Positions 12,401 to 19,452 of a DNA stretch of 64,000 nucleotides are shown piece after piece. The stretch lies in the NCBI GenBank assembly GCA_031213475.1, contig JARUPZ010000006.1:868001-932000 (forward strand). The letters run 5' to 3'. Within the stretch, counting starts at the first letter, position 1; every line of letters starts with the position of its first letter. The notes under the pieces are model-generated. The model was given only the letters and a program-made list of their open reading frames with translations. It was not told where the DNA came from and made no database searches. The stretch comes from Nereocystis luetkeana (taxonomy: Eukaryota; Sar; Phaeophyceae; Laminariales; Laminariaceae). A program made the position numbers and the translations under genes.

Positions 12401-14307
12401 CTAATGCTTACCTGGTAAGAGATTTATTACGTACCATGTATACCGCCTCGAGTTCTTGTCTCTCGCCCCCCCCCCCCCCGTATGTACCCCCCCCCCCCCC
12501 CCCCCCCCCCCGCCCATACGACTACGGCCATGCATGATATCGAGTACCCCCGCCCCCCTGCCCCTCAGGAAGTGGCTACACGCGAAAATTGAATGAACTC
12601 ATTGAAGCTGTCATCCATAAGCAAGTCTGCCTCACAAGCGGTTCTTAGTAGGATGCAGCTCACGCTTCATGCGACTCGCCGAACACCTCACGGCGCTTCT
12701 AGTTTAGCGCAAACAATGTCTGCCTGGTCGGTGAAAACCCGACGTGCTCCGTCCCGGCATTGTAGGGATGAGAGGGTGTATGGTCATACGACTACGGCCA
12801 CGCATGAGGTCGAGTGCATCGCTCCTATCGAGTACATCCCTTCCCCCCCCCCCCCTCCGGTCCCTCTTCGGGATTTTTCCCGGAAGGGAAAATTCGTGTC
12901 TCGGTATTCGTGGGGGTGGGCGGGGGGGGGGGGGGGATAGTTTCCAACAACTTTCCCCGATATTTGTACGGAAACTGACCGCACGCACAGCTGTATCGGC
13001 TGGTCTATTCATGTTTACCCGGTGGGCTCCGCACAAACGTAACCGTCACATCGTTTTTTGACACACGTACCTGTCTGGTCGCGAAATCGTTGCGTGCCAA
13101 AAAAACTGTCAGAATTTGTAGACCGCTCTGAAACCTACACGCCCAGTTGTAAGACGTTGTGCTATTAATAGATATGTAGGTCATACGGCTTCCACACGGC
13201 AACATGAGCTACAGTAGCTAGATCATACTCGTACGGGTAAGGGATCTATTTGCCCTTAGGGGTCTAGATCATGAACTGTGGAATAGATGATCTGTAGATG
13301 ATCTGTCCGATTTATGGAACGTAGGTGATCTGTAGATGATCTGTCCGATTTGTGAAACGTTTCGGCTTGACCTTTTTCAGGACAAAAGCTGCGATTTCGT
13401 TTTTGGACACAGACCACTCTTGAACGGAAGTGCTGCAGCCCTATTAACAGAAGTTTTTTTTGCAGTCATCCTTGGAAATAGAACCGCGTCCTAAGAGTCT
13501 AAAGTGTGCTTTAAGGGGGGGCATACTATTGCGGGGGGGCAAAGTAAATAGGACCTACGTTACACACAAAAACTATACACTTCCCTATTGTTACTGACAA
13601 TATTCGGTCCTACTTGCTATGGTCCCCCGTAATAGGCGCAATCTAGAGACCAGTCGGCGTGGCAAGGGAGGAAAGGGCTGAAGTCTTCCCGCGATGAAAG
13701 TGTATAGCACGGACCGTAGTAGTGGGGAGGGCCTGCTCTGTGACCCTGGATCTCAGTTGCCACTACTAATAATAATGTTGATAGGAGGGAGAGAGGAAAG
13801 AAGGGCAAAGATAGTAAATGGGACGGAAAAAAGCAAACGAAGAAACAAAACGATCAGACCGGTAGAATGACGCGATGTTTTGAGTGAAAGCCCATCCCAC
13901 CGGCGCTCTATTGTGACCTGGCCTATAGATCTATCCCCCCCCCCCCCCTCTACGGGTCGTCGGTCATACGACTACGGCCGTGCATGAGATCGAGCACATC
14001 TCTCCTGTCGAGTACACTCCCCCCCCCCCCTCCATGGGTCATACGACTACGGCTATGCATGAGATCGAGTACATCTCTCCTATCGAGTACACCCCCCCCC
14101 CACCCTCTGCTCCGTCTCGAAAGGGATGCGTGGTCAATGGTCAAGTGACTAAGGCAAGCAACAAATGAGTACCCCCCCCCCCCCCCCCCCTTGCCCCCTT
14201 GCCCTCCGATCGCGCAGGAGGCTTTCGCGCGAATCGAAGTGCACGCGAACTGTCTGCAGCTGCGGGGACACGGGATCGTCGAAAGTCGAACCATGGCCCT
14301 TGTATGA
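1..14307 (+). CDS. ADPRM: ADPRM-like metallophosphatase gene (6 exons seen, 5' partial)
   Basis: Spliced gene, exons 1-479, 7474-7654, 8730-9145, 9526-9688, 11614-11751 and 14218-14307. They join in frame to 489 codons with a terminal TGA. All calcineurin-like metallophosphatase signatures appear in order: IADVQY (D119, Q121 of the window protein), LGDVIDG (D167, D170), LGNHELYN (N206, H207), GHVPIHP (H394) and SGHRHQ (H431, H433). The family, Mn-dependent ADP-ribose/CDP-alcohol diphosphatase, hydrolyses ADP-ribose, CDP-choline and related pyrophosphates. The match to it includes family-specific context: RRYYR after the first motif, NGG..KEQL.WL, LVWNYKD and HV.L. The N-terminus is longer than usual and Gln/Glu/Ser-rich. 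The reading frame is open to base 1 without a clear ATG, so the start lies upstream. Function is by family; splice sites are by eye. Confidence 0.9.
518..628 (+). repeat. Intron-edge repeat A (G-run + GTGTACTC), after ADPRM exon 1 donor
   Basis: GGGGGGGAAGGTGTACTCATA, CATGCATGGCCGCAATCGTA, ACCATAGACCCTCGCATCCC, CGGGACGGAGCACGTCGGG. It begins about 40 bases past the donor at 480, in the sense of the gene. Same element as at 1034-1255, 53853-54130 and the minus-strand copies in the PP2C introns. Confidence 0.8.
640..1033 (+). repeat. Degenerate copies of the exon-1 junction plus repeat A
   Basis: Around 672-700 (GATGAGAAGCATCCGGGTTTG), 852-912 (CAGTTGAGGCGGACGCTTGA, CACCTGGCTGCGG, ACGGAAGCACCAGGTTTG) and 990-1020 (GGGACGGAAAACATTCGGGTT) the sequence resembles the last ~50 coding bases and donor of ADPRM exon 1 (CAGGCGGGCCGTGGACTCCTGG ... 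GACGGAAGCATCAGGTGTG). Each is followed by a G-run and a piece of repeat A. Confidence 0.65.
1034..1255 (+). repeat. Intron-edge repeat A, full-length copy
   Basis: GGGGGGGTGTACACGATAGG, CTCGACCTCATGCATAGCCG, TAGTCGTATGACCATAGACC, TTTTCACCGACCAGGCAGA, CGCCGTGAGGTGTCTGGTGA, GCTGCATCCTACTAAGAACCG. About 220 bp, no coding content. Confidence 0.8.
1260..2479. other. No gene seen (ADPRM intron 1)
   Basis: Short open frames only. GCTGTGCTTGG..ACTCT.G..G.T..TTCGGCC is repeated twice near 1810-1920. Nothing else recognised. Confidence 0.5.
2480..2975 (+). repeat. Tandem array, GTACCTAACGTACCTAA units
   Basis: Degenerate ~40 bp units inside a ~210 bp higher-order unit marked by GTATTGATGTCGTCCCCAGG (2591), GTATTGAGGTCGTCCACAGG (2800) and CCCGGGTATTTTTTCGACGGG. 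The same array resumes at 3520-3966. Confidence 0.85.
2976..3519. other. Unassigned insert between two halves of an array
   Basis: A different sequence, with a 109-codon open frame on the minus strand (3462-3133) that matches nothing I recognise. It includes an imperfect inverted repeat around 3045-3100 (TACTGGCAGCATCTAT / CAGTAGATGCTGCTACTAG). Probably an insertion that split the array. Confidence 0.4.
3520..3966 (+). repeat. Tandem array, GTACCTAACGTACCTAA units (second half)
   Basis: Same units as 2480-2975: GTAAGTATTGGAGCGACGCA, GTCCGTACCTAACGTACC, GTATTGGGGTCATCCCCAGG, CCCGGGTATTTTGTCTACGGG. Confidence 0.85.
4135..4235 (-). repeat. GTCGACATCCAGCAC family copy
   Basis: CACGGACACTGGTTGTGCTGG, ATGTCGACGGGCAGAAAGAAC and TTCAATGTGAAGAGAACA match, in reverse, copies at 7235-7345, 36128-36240, 42465-42525, 44005-44110, 55905-56010 and 59530-59650. 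A ~110 bp non-coding dispersed repeat. Confidence 0.65.
4253..5069 (+). mobile_element. 817 bp inverted-repeat element with TTA target duplication
   Basis: GGGCCCCGTCTTAACGAGAAAC at the left matches the reverse of the right end (GGGCCCATCTTAATGGGAGA) over about 40 imperfect positions. TTA is repeated at 4250-4252 and 5070-5072. A TWA target suits PIF/Harbinger-type elements. The centre (4400-4800) is GC-rich, with an 84-codon open frame at 4539-4793 and a 181-codon frame opposite; neither resembles a known transposase. Non-autonomous by appearance. Confidence 0.75.
5712..5821 (+). mobile_element. MITE family F1 copy
   Basis: About 110 bp, near-palindromic, TCACGGGGGACCATAGTAA at one end and ATTTAATGTGGTTCCCCCTAA at the other, with TA directly repeated on both sides (5710-5711, 5822-5823). 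No coding capacity. The TA target points to a Tc1/mariner-type source. Confidence 0.85.
6330..7190 (+). repeat. Tandem array, TCGATATCGTATCGAACTCG units
   Basis: About ten degenerate 75-85 bp units: GTTTATCGATATCGTATCGA, ACTCGATCCACAATCAATCA, TATCGTATATCAAA, TGTCTGATGTTTT. A near-exact pair lies at 6667-6735 and 6736-6805. Individual units carry CCAGGTA insertions at TA (6652, 6871, 6937). Confidence 0.88.
7235..7345 (-). repeat. GTCGACATCCAGCAC family copy
   Basis: GTGACCACAGAATCAGTATC, GGACGGACACTGGGTGTGG, GCTGGGTAGAAAGGACGATT, TAATGTGAAGACAACA. Near the end of ADPRM intron 1. Confidence 0.65.
7474..7654 (+). CDS. ADPRM: ADPRM exon 2
   Basis: Carries the second and third metal-binding motifs, LGDVIDG and LGNHELYNF. 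The acceptor is aatcaaaag before G; AG from exon 1 plus this G gives Arg, followed by FALQLGDVIDG, which keeps the family spacing. The donor is GAGAGAG before gtgtga, phase 0. The 6,994-base intron before it holds several repeat arrays, and its 3' end is T-rich with no G/C-run repeat. Confidence 0.9.
8040..8530 (+). repeat. Tandem array, TTATCACCACCCGAG units
   Basis: Roughly 25 degenerate 15-20 bp units (GAGTTATCACCA, CTTCGCGAGTTGTCACCATCC). In ADPRM intron 2. The 125- and 115-codon frames across it are by-products of the repeat. Confidence 0.85.
8595..8665 (+). repeat. Intron-edge repeat B (GAGTACGCCCC end), before ADPRM exon 3
   Basis: CTCGAAGGAGATGCGTGGTC, AATGGTCAAATGCCTTAAGG, CAAGCAAAACGTGAGTACGCC, then a C-run. 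It ends about 65 bases before the exon 3 acceptor. A separate C-run lies at 8573-8593. Confidence 0.75.
8730..9145 (+). CDS. ADPRM: ADPRM exon 3 with a low-complexity insert
   Basis: Encodes KERFYYSFCPHPLYRLVSLD and TYDVNAI, the strand and loop between GNHE and the C-terminal motifs, then an acidic/Gly-rich stretch and ILSEQNPNEDKN...GLSTR. The usual family has a short linker here, so about 30 Glu/Gly-rich residues are extra. I place the start at 8730 (gtgctag before AGC) because the frame has a stop at 8727. 8751 (ccccaag before CAC) is an equally in-frame alternative. The donor CACAAG before gttt leaves two bases. Confidence 0.8.
9160..9480 (+). repeat. CAATCAATCGATC-rich array filling ADPRM intron 3
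   Basis: Degenerate CAATCAATCGACC units, with CCATCCATCCATCC at 9223-9239. The whole 380-base intron is built of it. Confidence 0.8.
9526..9688 (+). CDS. ADPRM: ADPRM exon 4
   Basis: Encodes FVLYNGGVGKEQLLWLEKEL, then VIAFGHVPIHP and CLVWNYKD. The His of GHVPIHP is the fourth conserved metal-binding motif. The acceptor is gtgtcaag before G, restoring Arg with the AG of exon 3. The donor is AAAGAT before gtgcgt, phase 0. The intron before it is short (380 bases) and made of CAATCAATC repeats. Confidence 0.93.
9952..10053 (+). mobile_element. MITE family F1 copy
   Basis: GAGGGGGTCATAGTTAATGG ... CTATTTACTATGGCCCCCCG with the internal ACACAAAAACCTATATA core shared by the family. Lies in ADPRM intron 4. 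Confidence 0.8.
11090..11290 (-). repeat. Intron-edge repeat A, reversed copy in ADPRM intron 4
   Basis: CTTGGTGCAAGCACTATCTTC, GTCCCGGTATTGTAGGGATG, CGGTCATACGACTACGTCCA, ATGATCTCGAGTACCCTCCC, then ~25 Cs. Confidence 0.75.
11383..11487 (+). mobile_element. MITE family F1 copy
   Basis: TTACGGGGGACCATAGTAAAC ends against GTACTATGGCCCCCCGAAA, flanked by TA. In ADPRM intron 4, immediately before the GAGTAC repeat that leads into exon 5. Confidence 0.85.
11498..11592 (+). repeat. Intron-edge repeat B, before ADPRM exon 5
   Basis: GGTGCTCCGTCTATTAATAGC, AAGGGATGCGTGATCAATGG, TCAAATGACTACTGTAGGAC, AAGCAACAAACGAGTACGCC, C-rich end, then the acceptor at 11613. Contains TATTAATA and TACTGTA (11550-11556) where the 14.1 kb copy and others have TA. 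Confidence 0.8.
11614..11751 (+). CDS. ADPRM: ADPRM exon 5, with a GC donor
   Basis: Encodes VLEVMHQFDCVAMFLSGHRH, the last catalytic motif (H431/H433), then HVSLAAALEAPPDQ. The acceptor is ctcggaag before GTG. Reading on past 11751 keeps the frame open to a stop at 11881, but those residues no longer fit the family. The junction CCAG before gcgagt, a non-canonical GC donor, joins in phase 0 to exon 6 and gives APPDQ-EAFARIEV, which fits the family's APP..AFG.V segment. Confidence 0.87.
11975..12185 (-). mobile_element. F3 copy
   Basis: Reverse orientation: GTTGCCGGGTGGGAACC, GGATCTGTGTACTGCACAGATC, GCGGCAGGTGAGGAGGAACTA, then CATCTACTGTATACAGAT. In ADPRM intron 5. Confidence 0.6.
12480..12860 (-). 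repeat. Intron-edge repeat A, two reversed copies in ADPRM intron 5
   Basis: A short copy at about 12512-12565 follows a 24-base C-run. A full copy at 12635-12860 runs AGTAGGATGCAGCTCACGC, CGCCGAACACCTCACGGCG, TGTAGGGATGAGAGGGTGTA, TATCGAGTACATCCCTTCCC, C-run. Followed by a G-run at 12917-12936. Confidence 0.78.
13190..13345 (+). mobile_element. F3 copy, 3' part duplicated
   Basis: GGCAACATGAGCTACAGTAGC, TAGATCATACTCG, AGGGATCTATTTG, then two tandem GATCTGTAGATGATCTGTCC ends (about 13285 and 13328). Contains TACAGTA at 13210-13216 where sisters have TA. Confidence 0.6.
13529..13633 (+). mobile_element. MITE family F1 copy
   Basis: TTGCGGGGGGGCAAAGTAAAT ... CTATGGTCCCCCGTAA, flanked by TA on both sides. 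In ADPRM intron 5. Confidence 0.85.
13937..14104 (-). repeat. Intron-edge repeat A, two tandem terminal fragments
   Basis: Two copies of GTCATACGACTACGGC(C/T), (G)TGCATGAGATCGAG, ACATCTCTCCT, TCGAGTACAC plus a C-run, at 13965-14032 and 14037-14100, directly before repeat B. Confidence 0.78.
14105..14192 (+). repeat. Intron-edge repeat B, before ADPRM exon 6
   Basis: TGCTCCGTCTCGAAAGGGATG, CGTGGTCAATGGTCAAGTGA, CTAAGGCAAGCAACAAATGAG, TAC and a ~20-base C-run ending 27 bases before the acceptor. Confidence 0.82.
14218..14307 (+). CDS. ADPRM: ADPRM exon 6, C-terminus
   Basis: After gatcgcgcag the frame reads EAFARIEVHANCLQLRGHG, then IVESRTMALV and TGA at 14305-14307. The pattern AF..V.V....L.L.G.G.V..R is the known C-terminal strand pair and Arg of the ADPRM family. 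A long C-run (14172-14190) ending the GAGTAC repeat lies directly upstream of the acceptor. Confidence 0.85.
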   Translation, partial: EAFARIEVHANCLQLRGHGIVESRTMALV

Positions 14308-14329
14308 CGAAAACGAGCGGACGCCGCGC

Positions 14330-14415
14330 TTGGTTGGTTTCTTTCTTGGTTCGTTGGGTGGTTGATTGACTGACTGACTGATTGATTGATGGATTGGTTG
14401 GTTGATCGTTGATTG
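14330..14415 (+). repeat. GATTGACTGACTGATTG simple array
   Basis: GGTTGATTGACTGACTGACTG, ATTGATTGATGG and similar, just 3' of the ADPRM stop codon. Confidence 0.8.
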
Positions 14416-14459
14416 ACTACTCGACTGGTTTGCTGATTCTTGGGGGCGTCGTGTAACGG

Positions 14460-14725
14460 TCGACAGAGACCACTATCCCCCAGTGGTTCCGACAAAGTGT
14501 CCGAACGGATTTTTCCGGGAACGTTTTGTACCTCCCTTTTACTTGCCTTGAGGGGCAAAACCGTGACCGGGAAAAAAAAAAGTTTGTGCGTTTTTGTGAT
14601 TGTTGATTGAGACCAAGTAGCCCCCAGTACCAGTAGTTCTTAAAAAGCGTGTGAACGGAAGTTTTCCGGGAAGTTTTTTTTGGGTGCTCCCTCTTGTTGG
14701 TCAGGAGGGAGAATCGTGATCGGCG
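14460..14725 (+). repeat. Diverged ~125 bp tandem duplication
   Basis: CCCCCAGTGGTTCC, GTGTCCGAACGGATTTTTCCG, GGAACGTTTTGTACCTCCC at 14475-14540 matches CCCCCAGTACCAGTAGTTC, GTGTGAACGGAAGTTTTCCG, GGAAGTTTTTTTTGGGTGC at 14620-14690. Confidence 0.6.
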
Positions 14726-14919
14726 GATCGAACAAAAGACAATCTCGATCAATGCGGTAGCGGCACAAGGTTGGGTGTAAGGTTAGGTAGGGGGGGGGGG
14801 TGGGGCCTTCGCCCGAACCTTGACCCTTACAAGGGGCTACTTGATAAGGGAACAGCCCGAGCTTGGGGGAGGTCCGTTCAGACACGTTATTAAAAGGGTT
14901 TCTTTGTTTGTTTTAAGAG

Positions 14920-15995
14920 GCAATGCTGGTTTGTGCGTTTATGTTATGGTTGACAGTAGAACCCTGCTCGGTATCCCTCCCTGTGTTTCAAGAAAACTCT
15001 TGGTTCGTTGGTGCGTTTTGTCATCGTCGACAGCGACTGCTGCTGCGTAGTTTACTCTGCTGTGTGTTGAAAACTCCTGGTTCGTTTGGCGTGCTTTGTC
15101 ATGGTCGACAGCGACTGCTGCTCTCACTGCTGCTCCCACTGTTGTTGTACACCATTGGTAGACACTTTGCCAATGCCTCTCCACCGGGCACGTTATTTTA
15201 TTTAGGGTGGGTGCTGATTGGTTGGGTGTTGTGTTTCGTGGCAGGCGGTCGGTAGAACCTTGCCACAAGTCTGATCAACTTATTTTGGGGAGGTGTTGAT
15301 CGGCTGGATTGTTTTGTGACGATCGGTGACAAAATTGTCCCCAACGTTTTTGTCTGTTCAGGGACCGAAGAGCCCTGGCTAGGCATGTCCCCGCGCTGAC
15401 GCTTTAGCCCGAAGAATTCACGCCCGGAGTATCGTCATGAATCTCAATCGCCAGCCGGCCAGCTAGCTTCCCGATACGACTGTGGTTCTGCATATAGAGG
15501 GGTAGACAGCAATGCACTCGAGTCAAACCCGGTAATTTTCTCGCCCAGGTCAGCCTTAACTCCCTGAGCCCGTTCTTGGCAGTGCGTGCTTCACCCCGCC
15601 TGGCCCAAGTACTACCGCTGCAGTTGGTACTTAATCTTATTTGGGAGGGGGCTGGTTGTTCGGTGTGTTGGTGTGTGTTGTGATGGCCGGCGAGGTAGAC
15701 GCTTGCCACTGCCGTTGCTGCTGTTACACCGTTTACATTGGAGGGTAAAGGGTGCTGATTGGTTGGTGCGCTTTGCAAGGATCGAAACAGTGCTTCGTGG
15801 CCCTTTCACCTGGTACAGTACTGTTCCGGAGGGTCCTGGTTAATTTTGTGTGATTCTGTTTGGAGACAACCGCGACACGAGCTTTCTCTGTAGACTATGG
15901 GCAGTACCACCGCTGTGTTGCAAAGCTTGTTCCGGGAGGGTGCTGATGGGTTGAGGCGTGTCTTAACGGCCTGGTGGGTAGAGGCTGTCGCTAGT
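14920..15995 (+). repeat. Loose array of GTCGACAGCGACTGCTGCT / GTGCTGATTGGTTGG units
   Basis: Clear pairs: AACTCTTGGTTCGTTGGTGCG ... GTCGACAGCGACTGCTGCTG (14995-15047) and AACTCCTGGTTCGTTTGGCG ... GTCGACAGCGACTGCTGCTC (15068-15123). Weaker units near 15208, 15285, 15645, 15750 and 15935 share GGGTGCTGATTGGTTGG. Confidence 0.6.
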
Positions 15996-16036
15996 GAAGG
16001 GAGGGGCCTCGACGTCCGTGACGCCTTTCCACATGT

Positions 16037-16254
16037 GGGACAGATCATCCACAGATAGATCATCTAGCTCCCAACCCGCCGTTATGGTGTGTTGTGCAGG
16101 ATCTGTAAATTTACAGATCCAACCCGGGACATACGTCCTAGATCGTGCAGGTTCTACGGCTCCTACCCGGCCGCATGGGCTAGATCATACAGATCAGGGA
16201 TCTATCCGCTCTGAAAGATCTGGATCATGAAGTTGGAACCAATGACCTGTCCGT
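16037..16254 (+). mobile_element. GACAGATCATC family (F3), complete copy
   Basis: Starts GGGACAGATCATCCACAGATA and ends near GACCTGTCC. Internal landmarks GTGCAGGATCTGTAAATTTACAG, CCGGCCGCATGGGCTAGATCATACA and GATCTGGATCATGAAG recur in about 12 copies across the window. Non-coding, ~220 bp, with inverted ends. Other copies are listed separately. Confidence 0.7.
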
Positions 16255-17716
16255 GGTGTTGTGTGCGTTTCCATTCCTGGTTTGGTACCGCGGAATACGC
16301 GCCAGGTGTTGGGTAGGACCAGATTTTGTGTACGAGGAGCGTGACTTGATCCAACGAACAAACATACTTGTGTGAGGCAAGAGGTTTGGACGTACCAGGT
16401 AGCACATTTGTTTTTCCCGGTATTTTTATTGAAGGGGGGGGTGACTGATCAGCGTCTTGCCCACTTGGGGGTGAAGCTCAGCTTTATCCTTGAGCAAGAG
16501 CCCTGTCACACGTATTGTTACTTTTTACTTTTTACTCATTTTTTTTGGTGGTTTCCGTTTTTGACTATTTTAGAGTGTATTTTTTTTGTGATTTCCGTTT
16601 CTGATTATTTTAGAGCTTGTGCCTACAGGGCATATAGCGTTGCATACGGCACCTGTCGAGGTCCAGTGCAAGAAATATGGTGTCACAACTCGTCCAAGGT
16701 TTAAGAGTATACCGGTGTCTTTGTTATTGTTTATGGGGAGGACTGGCTGAGTTGCTCTGCTGCTGCTTGCTGTTGCTCGCTGTTGCTTGCTGCTGAAGTT
16801 CTTGCTTGCTTCTGCTGCTTGCTGCTGCTGGTGGTGCTTGAGTTTATGGTGGTAAGACGTGTATTAGCATAGCTGGGTTGAGTCCGCAACTAACTGCACA
16901 CGTCCCGCGATTACAGTACTACTGTACCATAGTCGATGCTCCCCCCCCCACGCAACTGCTATCAAAACAAAACGATACGGAGACGAGGGATTGGCTCTCT
17001 ACAGGATCTTTTCATTGCTACCTCCGAACCAGAAAGTGGAAGCCATCGTTACAGTTCGAGCCACCTATTTTTAATAGGAAACTATTATTGCTGTCTTATT
17101 TTGGGCCATGCACAACTTTTTACACATGTGAGGCAGGGTGTGTCCTACATGTGCGATATACAAATTAGCTTTGTTTTGTTTCGTGCAAGAAAGTTCGAGC
17201 CAAAACAATATCGGGTTCTTGAATCGACGGTTGCCGCTTACTACTGTCCTACTACTCGCTGTGCTGTCCCACTTACTGCACTCGTACTCAGTGTACCCGG
17301 TCGCACAGGATGGGCTTTGCTTCGTCGTGCTTGGCGTGCTCGCACGCTAAAATACTAATCGGAAAGTGGGTGCCTTCGGTGCTTGCTTAAGAAAAAGATG
17401 GATGATGTGCTATCAAGCGCGCTTGTTGTGAGAGAAATAAGAAAGGCTTTGCGTACGTACGTACAGTAGCTCTCGCTAGAAACTCCCGCTGTAGGACACT
17501 TTTTATGTGTAAACTGCCCTCAACTACGGTTACATACAAGGAGTAGCTGTGGGCGCTGGTGGAGGTGGATGGCATTAAAAATGACAAGAACTTTTTTTTT
17601 TTCGTTTTTTTGTTTCGTTTCGGTCGAAAGACGCGGATCTCTGAGTCAATTGACCTGTCCCCTACCAAATATATATTTTAGCGGCCGTGTAAGATAGCAA
17701 CAGGGGCCCCTATGGT
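16255..17716. other. No gene seen
   Basis: T-rich stretches, a GCTTGCTGCTGC patch at 16755-16835, and unassigned short frames (up to 140 codons at 16936-17358) without recognisable domains. TACAGTACTACTGTA-like sequence at 16912-16926. Confidence 0.5.
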
Positions 17717-19452
17717 GCAGGGCTCTTCACGGGCCAGGAAAGTTTTGAAACCTCATGGGTCGGGTCGGGTCAGGAGGCTCACGGGTCGGTGCGGGTCACA
17801 ACTCTCACCTAGGACAGATCACGATCTAGATCATCTAGATCATTTTTCACAGATACGTAAAAGTTGTGCACAAGACCTAGATCATACAGATCCCACCCAG
17901 CGAAACATGTGCAGATCATGCAGCTCACACAGATCCCATCAGGCAAACATATGCAATTCAGGCAGATCATAAAGATCTCACCTTCTGAAACATGTGCAGA
18001 TCACGCTCCCACCTGGCGAAACATGTACCAGGTATGTATGATCTAGATCATGCAGATCCCACCCACCGAAACATGTATGTAAGATCTAGACGAAACATGT
18101 ATGTAAGATCTAGATCATAAAGATCCCTCCGGGCATATATGATCTAGATCTCGCGGATCATATATATCCCACCAGGCAAACATGTGCAGATCAGGAATCC
18201 TACAGATCGTACCCGGGCAAACATGTATGCAAGATCTAGATCATGCAGACCCCATCTGGTGAAACATGTGCAGATCACGCACATCATACAGATCCCACCG
18301 GGCGAACATGTGCAGATCATGCAGATCATCATGAAGATCCCACCTACCTGGCGAAACGTGTTTGTAAGATCTAGATCATACAGATCCCACTCGGGCAAAC
18401 GTGTGCGTAAGGTCTAGATCATATAGATCCCACACGGGCAAACGTGTGTGCAAGATCCAACTCGATCGGTTCGCCTGTGAGATCCACCGAGGAATCCACT
18501 TCCGGCCCGCTGCCGACATCATATATCTGCTGCCCCAGTGCCACTATCGGAGCTGCCGCCCCCGACAGTTGTCATGCCGTACGTGGTTTGTATGCGACGG
18601 CGTGCTTGTGCAGCTGTGGCTGTGTGGTTGATGGGGGGGGGCTTGATGAGCTGCTAGCCACCACCACCACCGTGGGCTGCGATGTCGTCAGTGTATGTCA
18701 GATCTCGTACACAACGGTTCCGATATACATGAGCCAACGCAAATAATTGCCCGCGAGCAAACATAACGTGTACATCTTTATCTGCGAGTGAGTACAATGT
18801 GGCAGTTTGTACAGATCATACAGATCCCAGATGGCAAACATGTGCAAATCACCCAGACACCTGGCGAAACATGTACAAATCATGGAGATGATACAGATCC
18901 TACCCGGCGAAACATGTATGAAAGATCTAGATCATACAGATCCCACTTCATGAAACATGTGCAGATCATACAGATCTGCAGATCCCACCGTGCGAAACAT
19001 GTATGTATGATCTAGATCATGCAGATCCCACCCACCGGAACATGTATGTAAGATCTAGATCATGCAGATTCCTCCAAGCATATATGATCTAAATTTCGCA
19101 GATGATCGTATATATCTCACCAGTCAAACATGCGCAGACAGATCACACAGATCATGCCCGGGCAAACGTGTGTGTAAGATCTAGATCATATAGATTCCAC
19201 CCACAGAAACATGTACATAATATCTAGATCATACAGATCCCACCCAGGCAAGCGTGTACATTGGATCTAGATCGCACAGATCCTATACGGCAAACATGAT
19301 CTAGATCCCGCAGATCCCTGTAGATCAGGGATATGTCTGCCCCAAAAGATCTAGATACCGAAAATGGGATCTGATATGTCCTAGGTGTGCAATCTTACCC
19401 GACCTGACCTGGCCCTGGAGTTTGGTCTGCCCGACTCCGTGAACAGCCCTGC
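17717..19452 (+). mobile_element. GCAGGGCTGTTCACGG element split by a nested satellite-like element
   Basis: Ends GCAGGGCTCTTCACGGG (17717-17733) and CCGTGAACAGCCCTGC (19437-19452) are inverted. Inner arms are CGGGTCGGGT-rich, as in the smaller relatives at 46595-46803 and about 33400-33570. Between the arms lies the array at 17806-19387. Confidence 0.72.
17806..19387 (+). repeat. GATCTAGATCAT satellite-like array with perfect terminal inverted repeats
   Basis: About 1.58 kb of degenerate 40-60 bp units built on AGATCTAGATCATACAGATC, CCCACC.GGC and AAACATGTGCAGATCAT, in several tens of copies. The array is closed by CACCTAGGACA at 17806-17816 and its exact complement TGTCCTAGGTG at 19377-19387. 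Its units share words with the dispersed GACAGATCATC family, so it may be an internally amplified member. No spacers of equal length, so not a CRISPR array. Confidence 0.85.

Noticed and set aside
12593..13061. 115- and 110-codon frames as genes
   Set aside because: They read through intron-edge repeat A. The same peptide words recur wherever the repeat occurs (for example near 1100, 26600 and 35000).
17806..19387. Regularly repeated GATCTAGATCAT sequence as a CRISPR array
   Set aside because: Units are degenerate and the intervals are not unique spacers of fixed length. The host has spliceosomal introns, so this is a eukaryotic tandem repeat.
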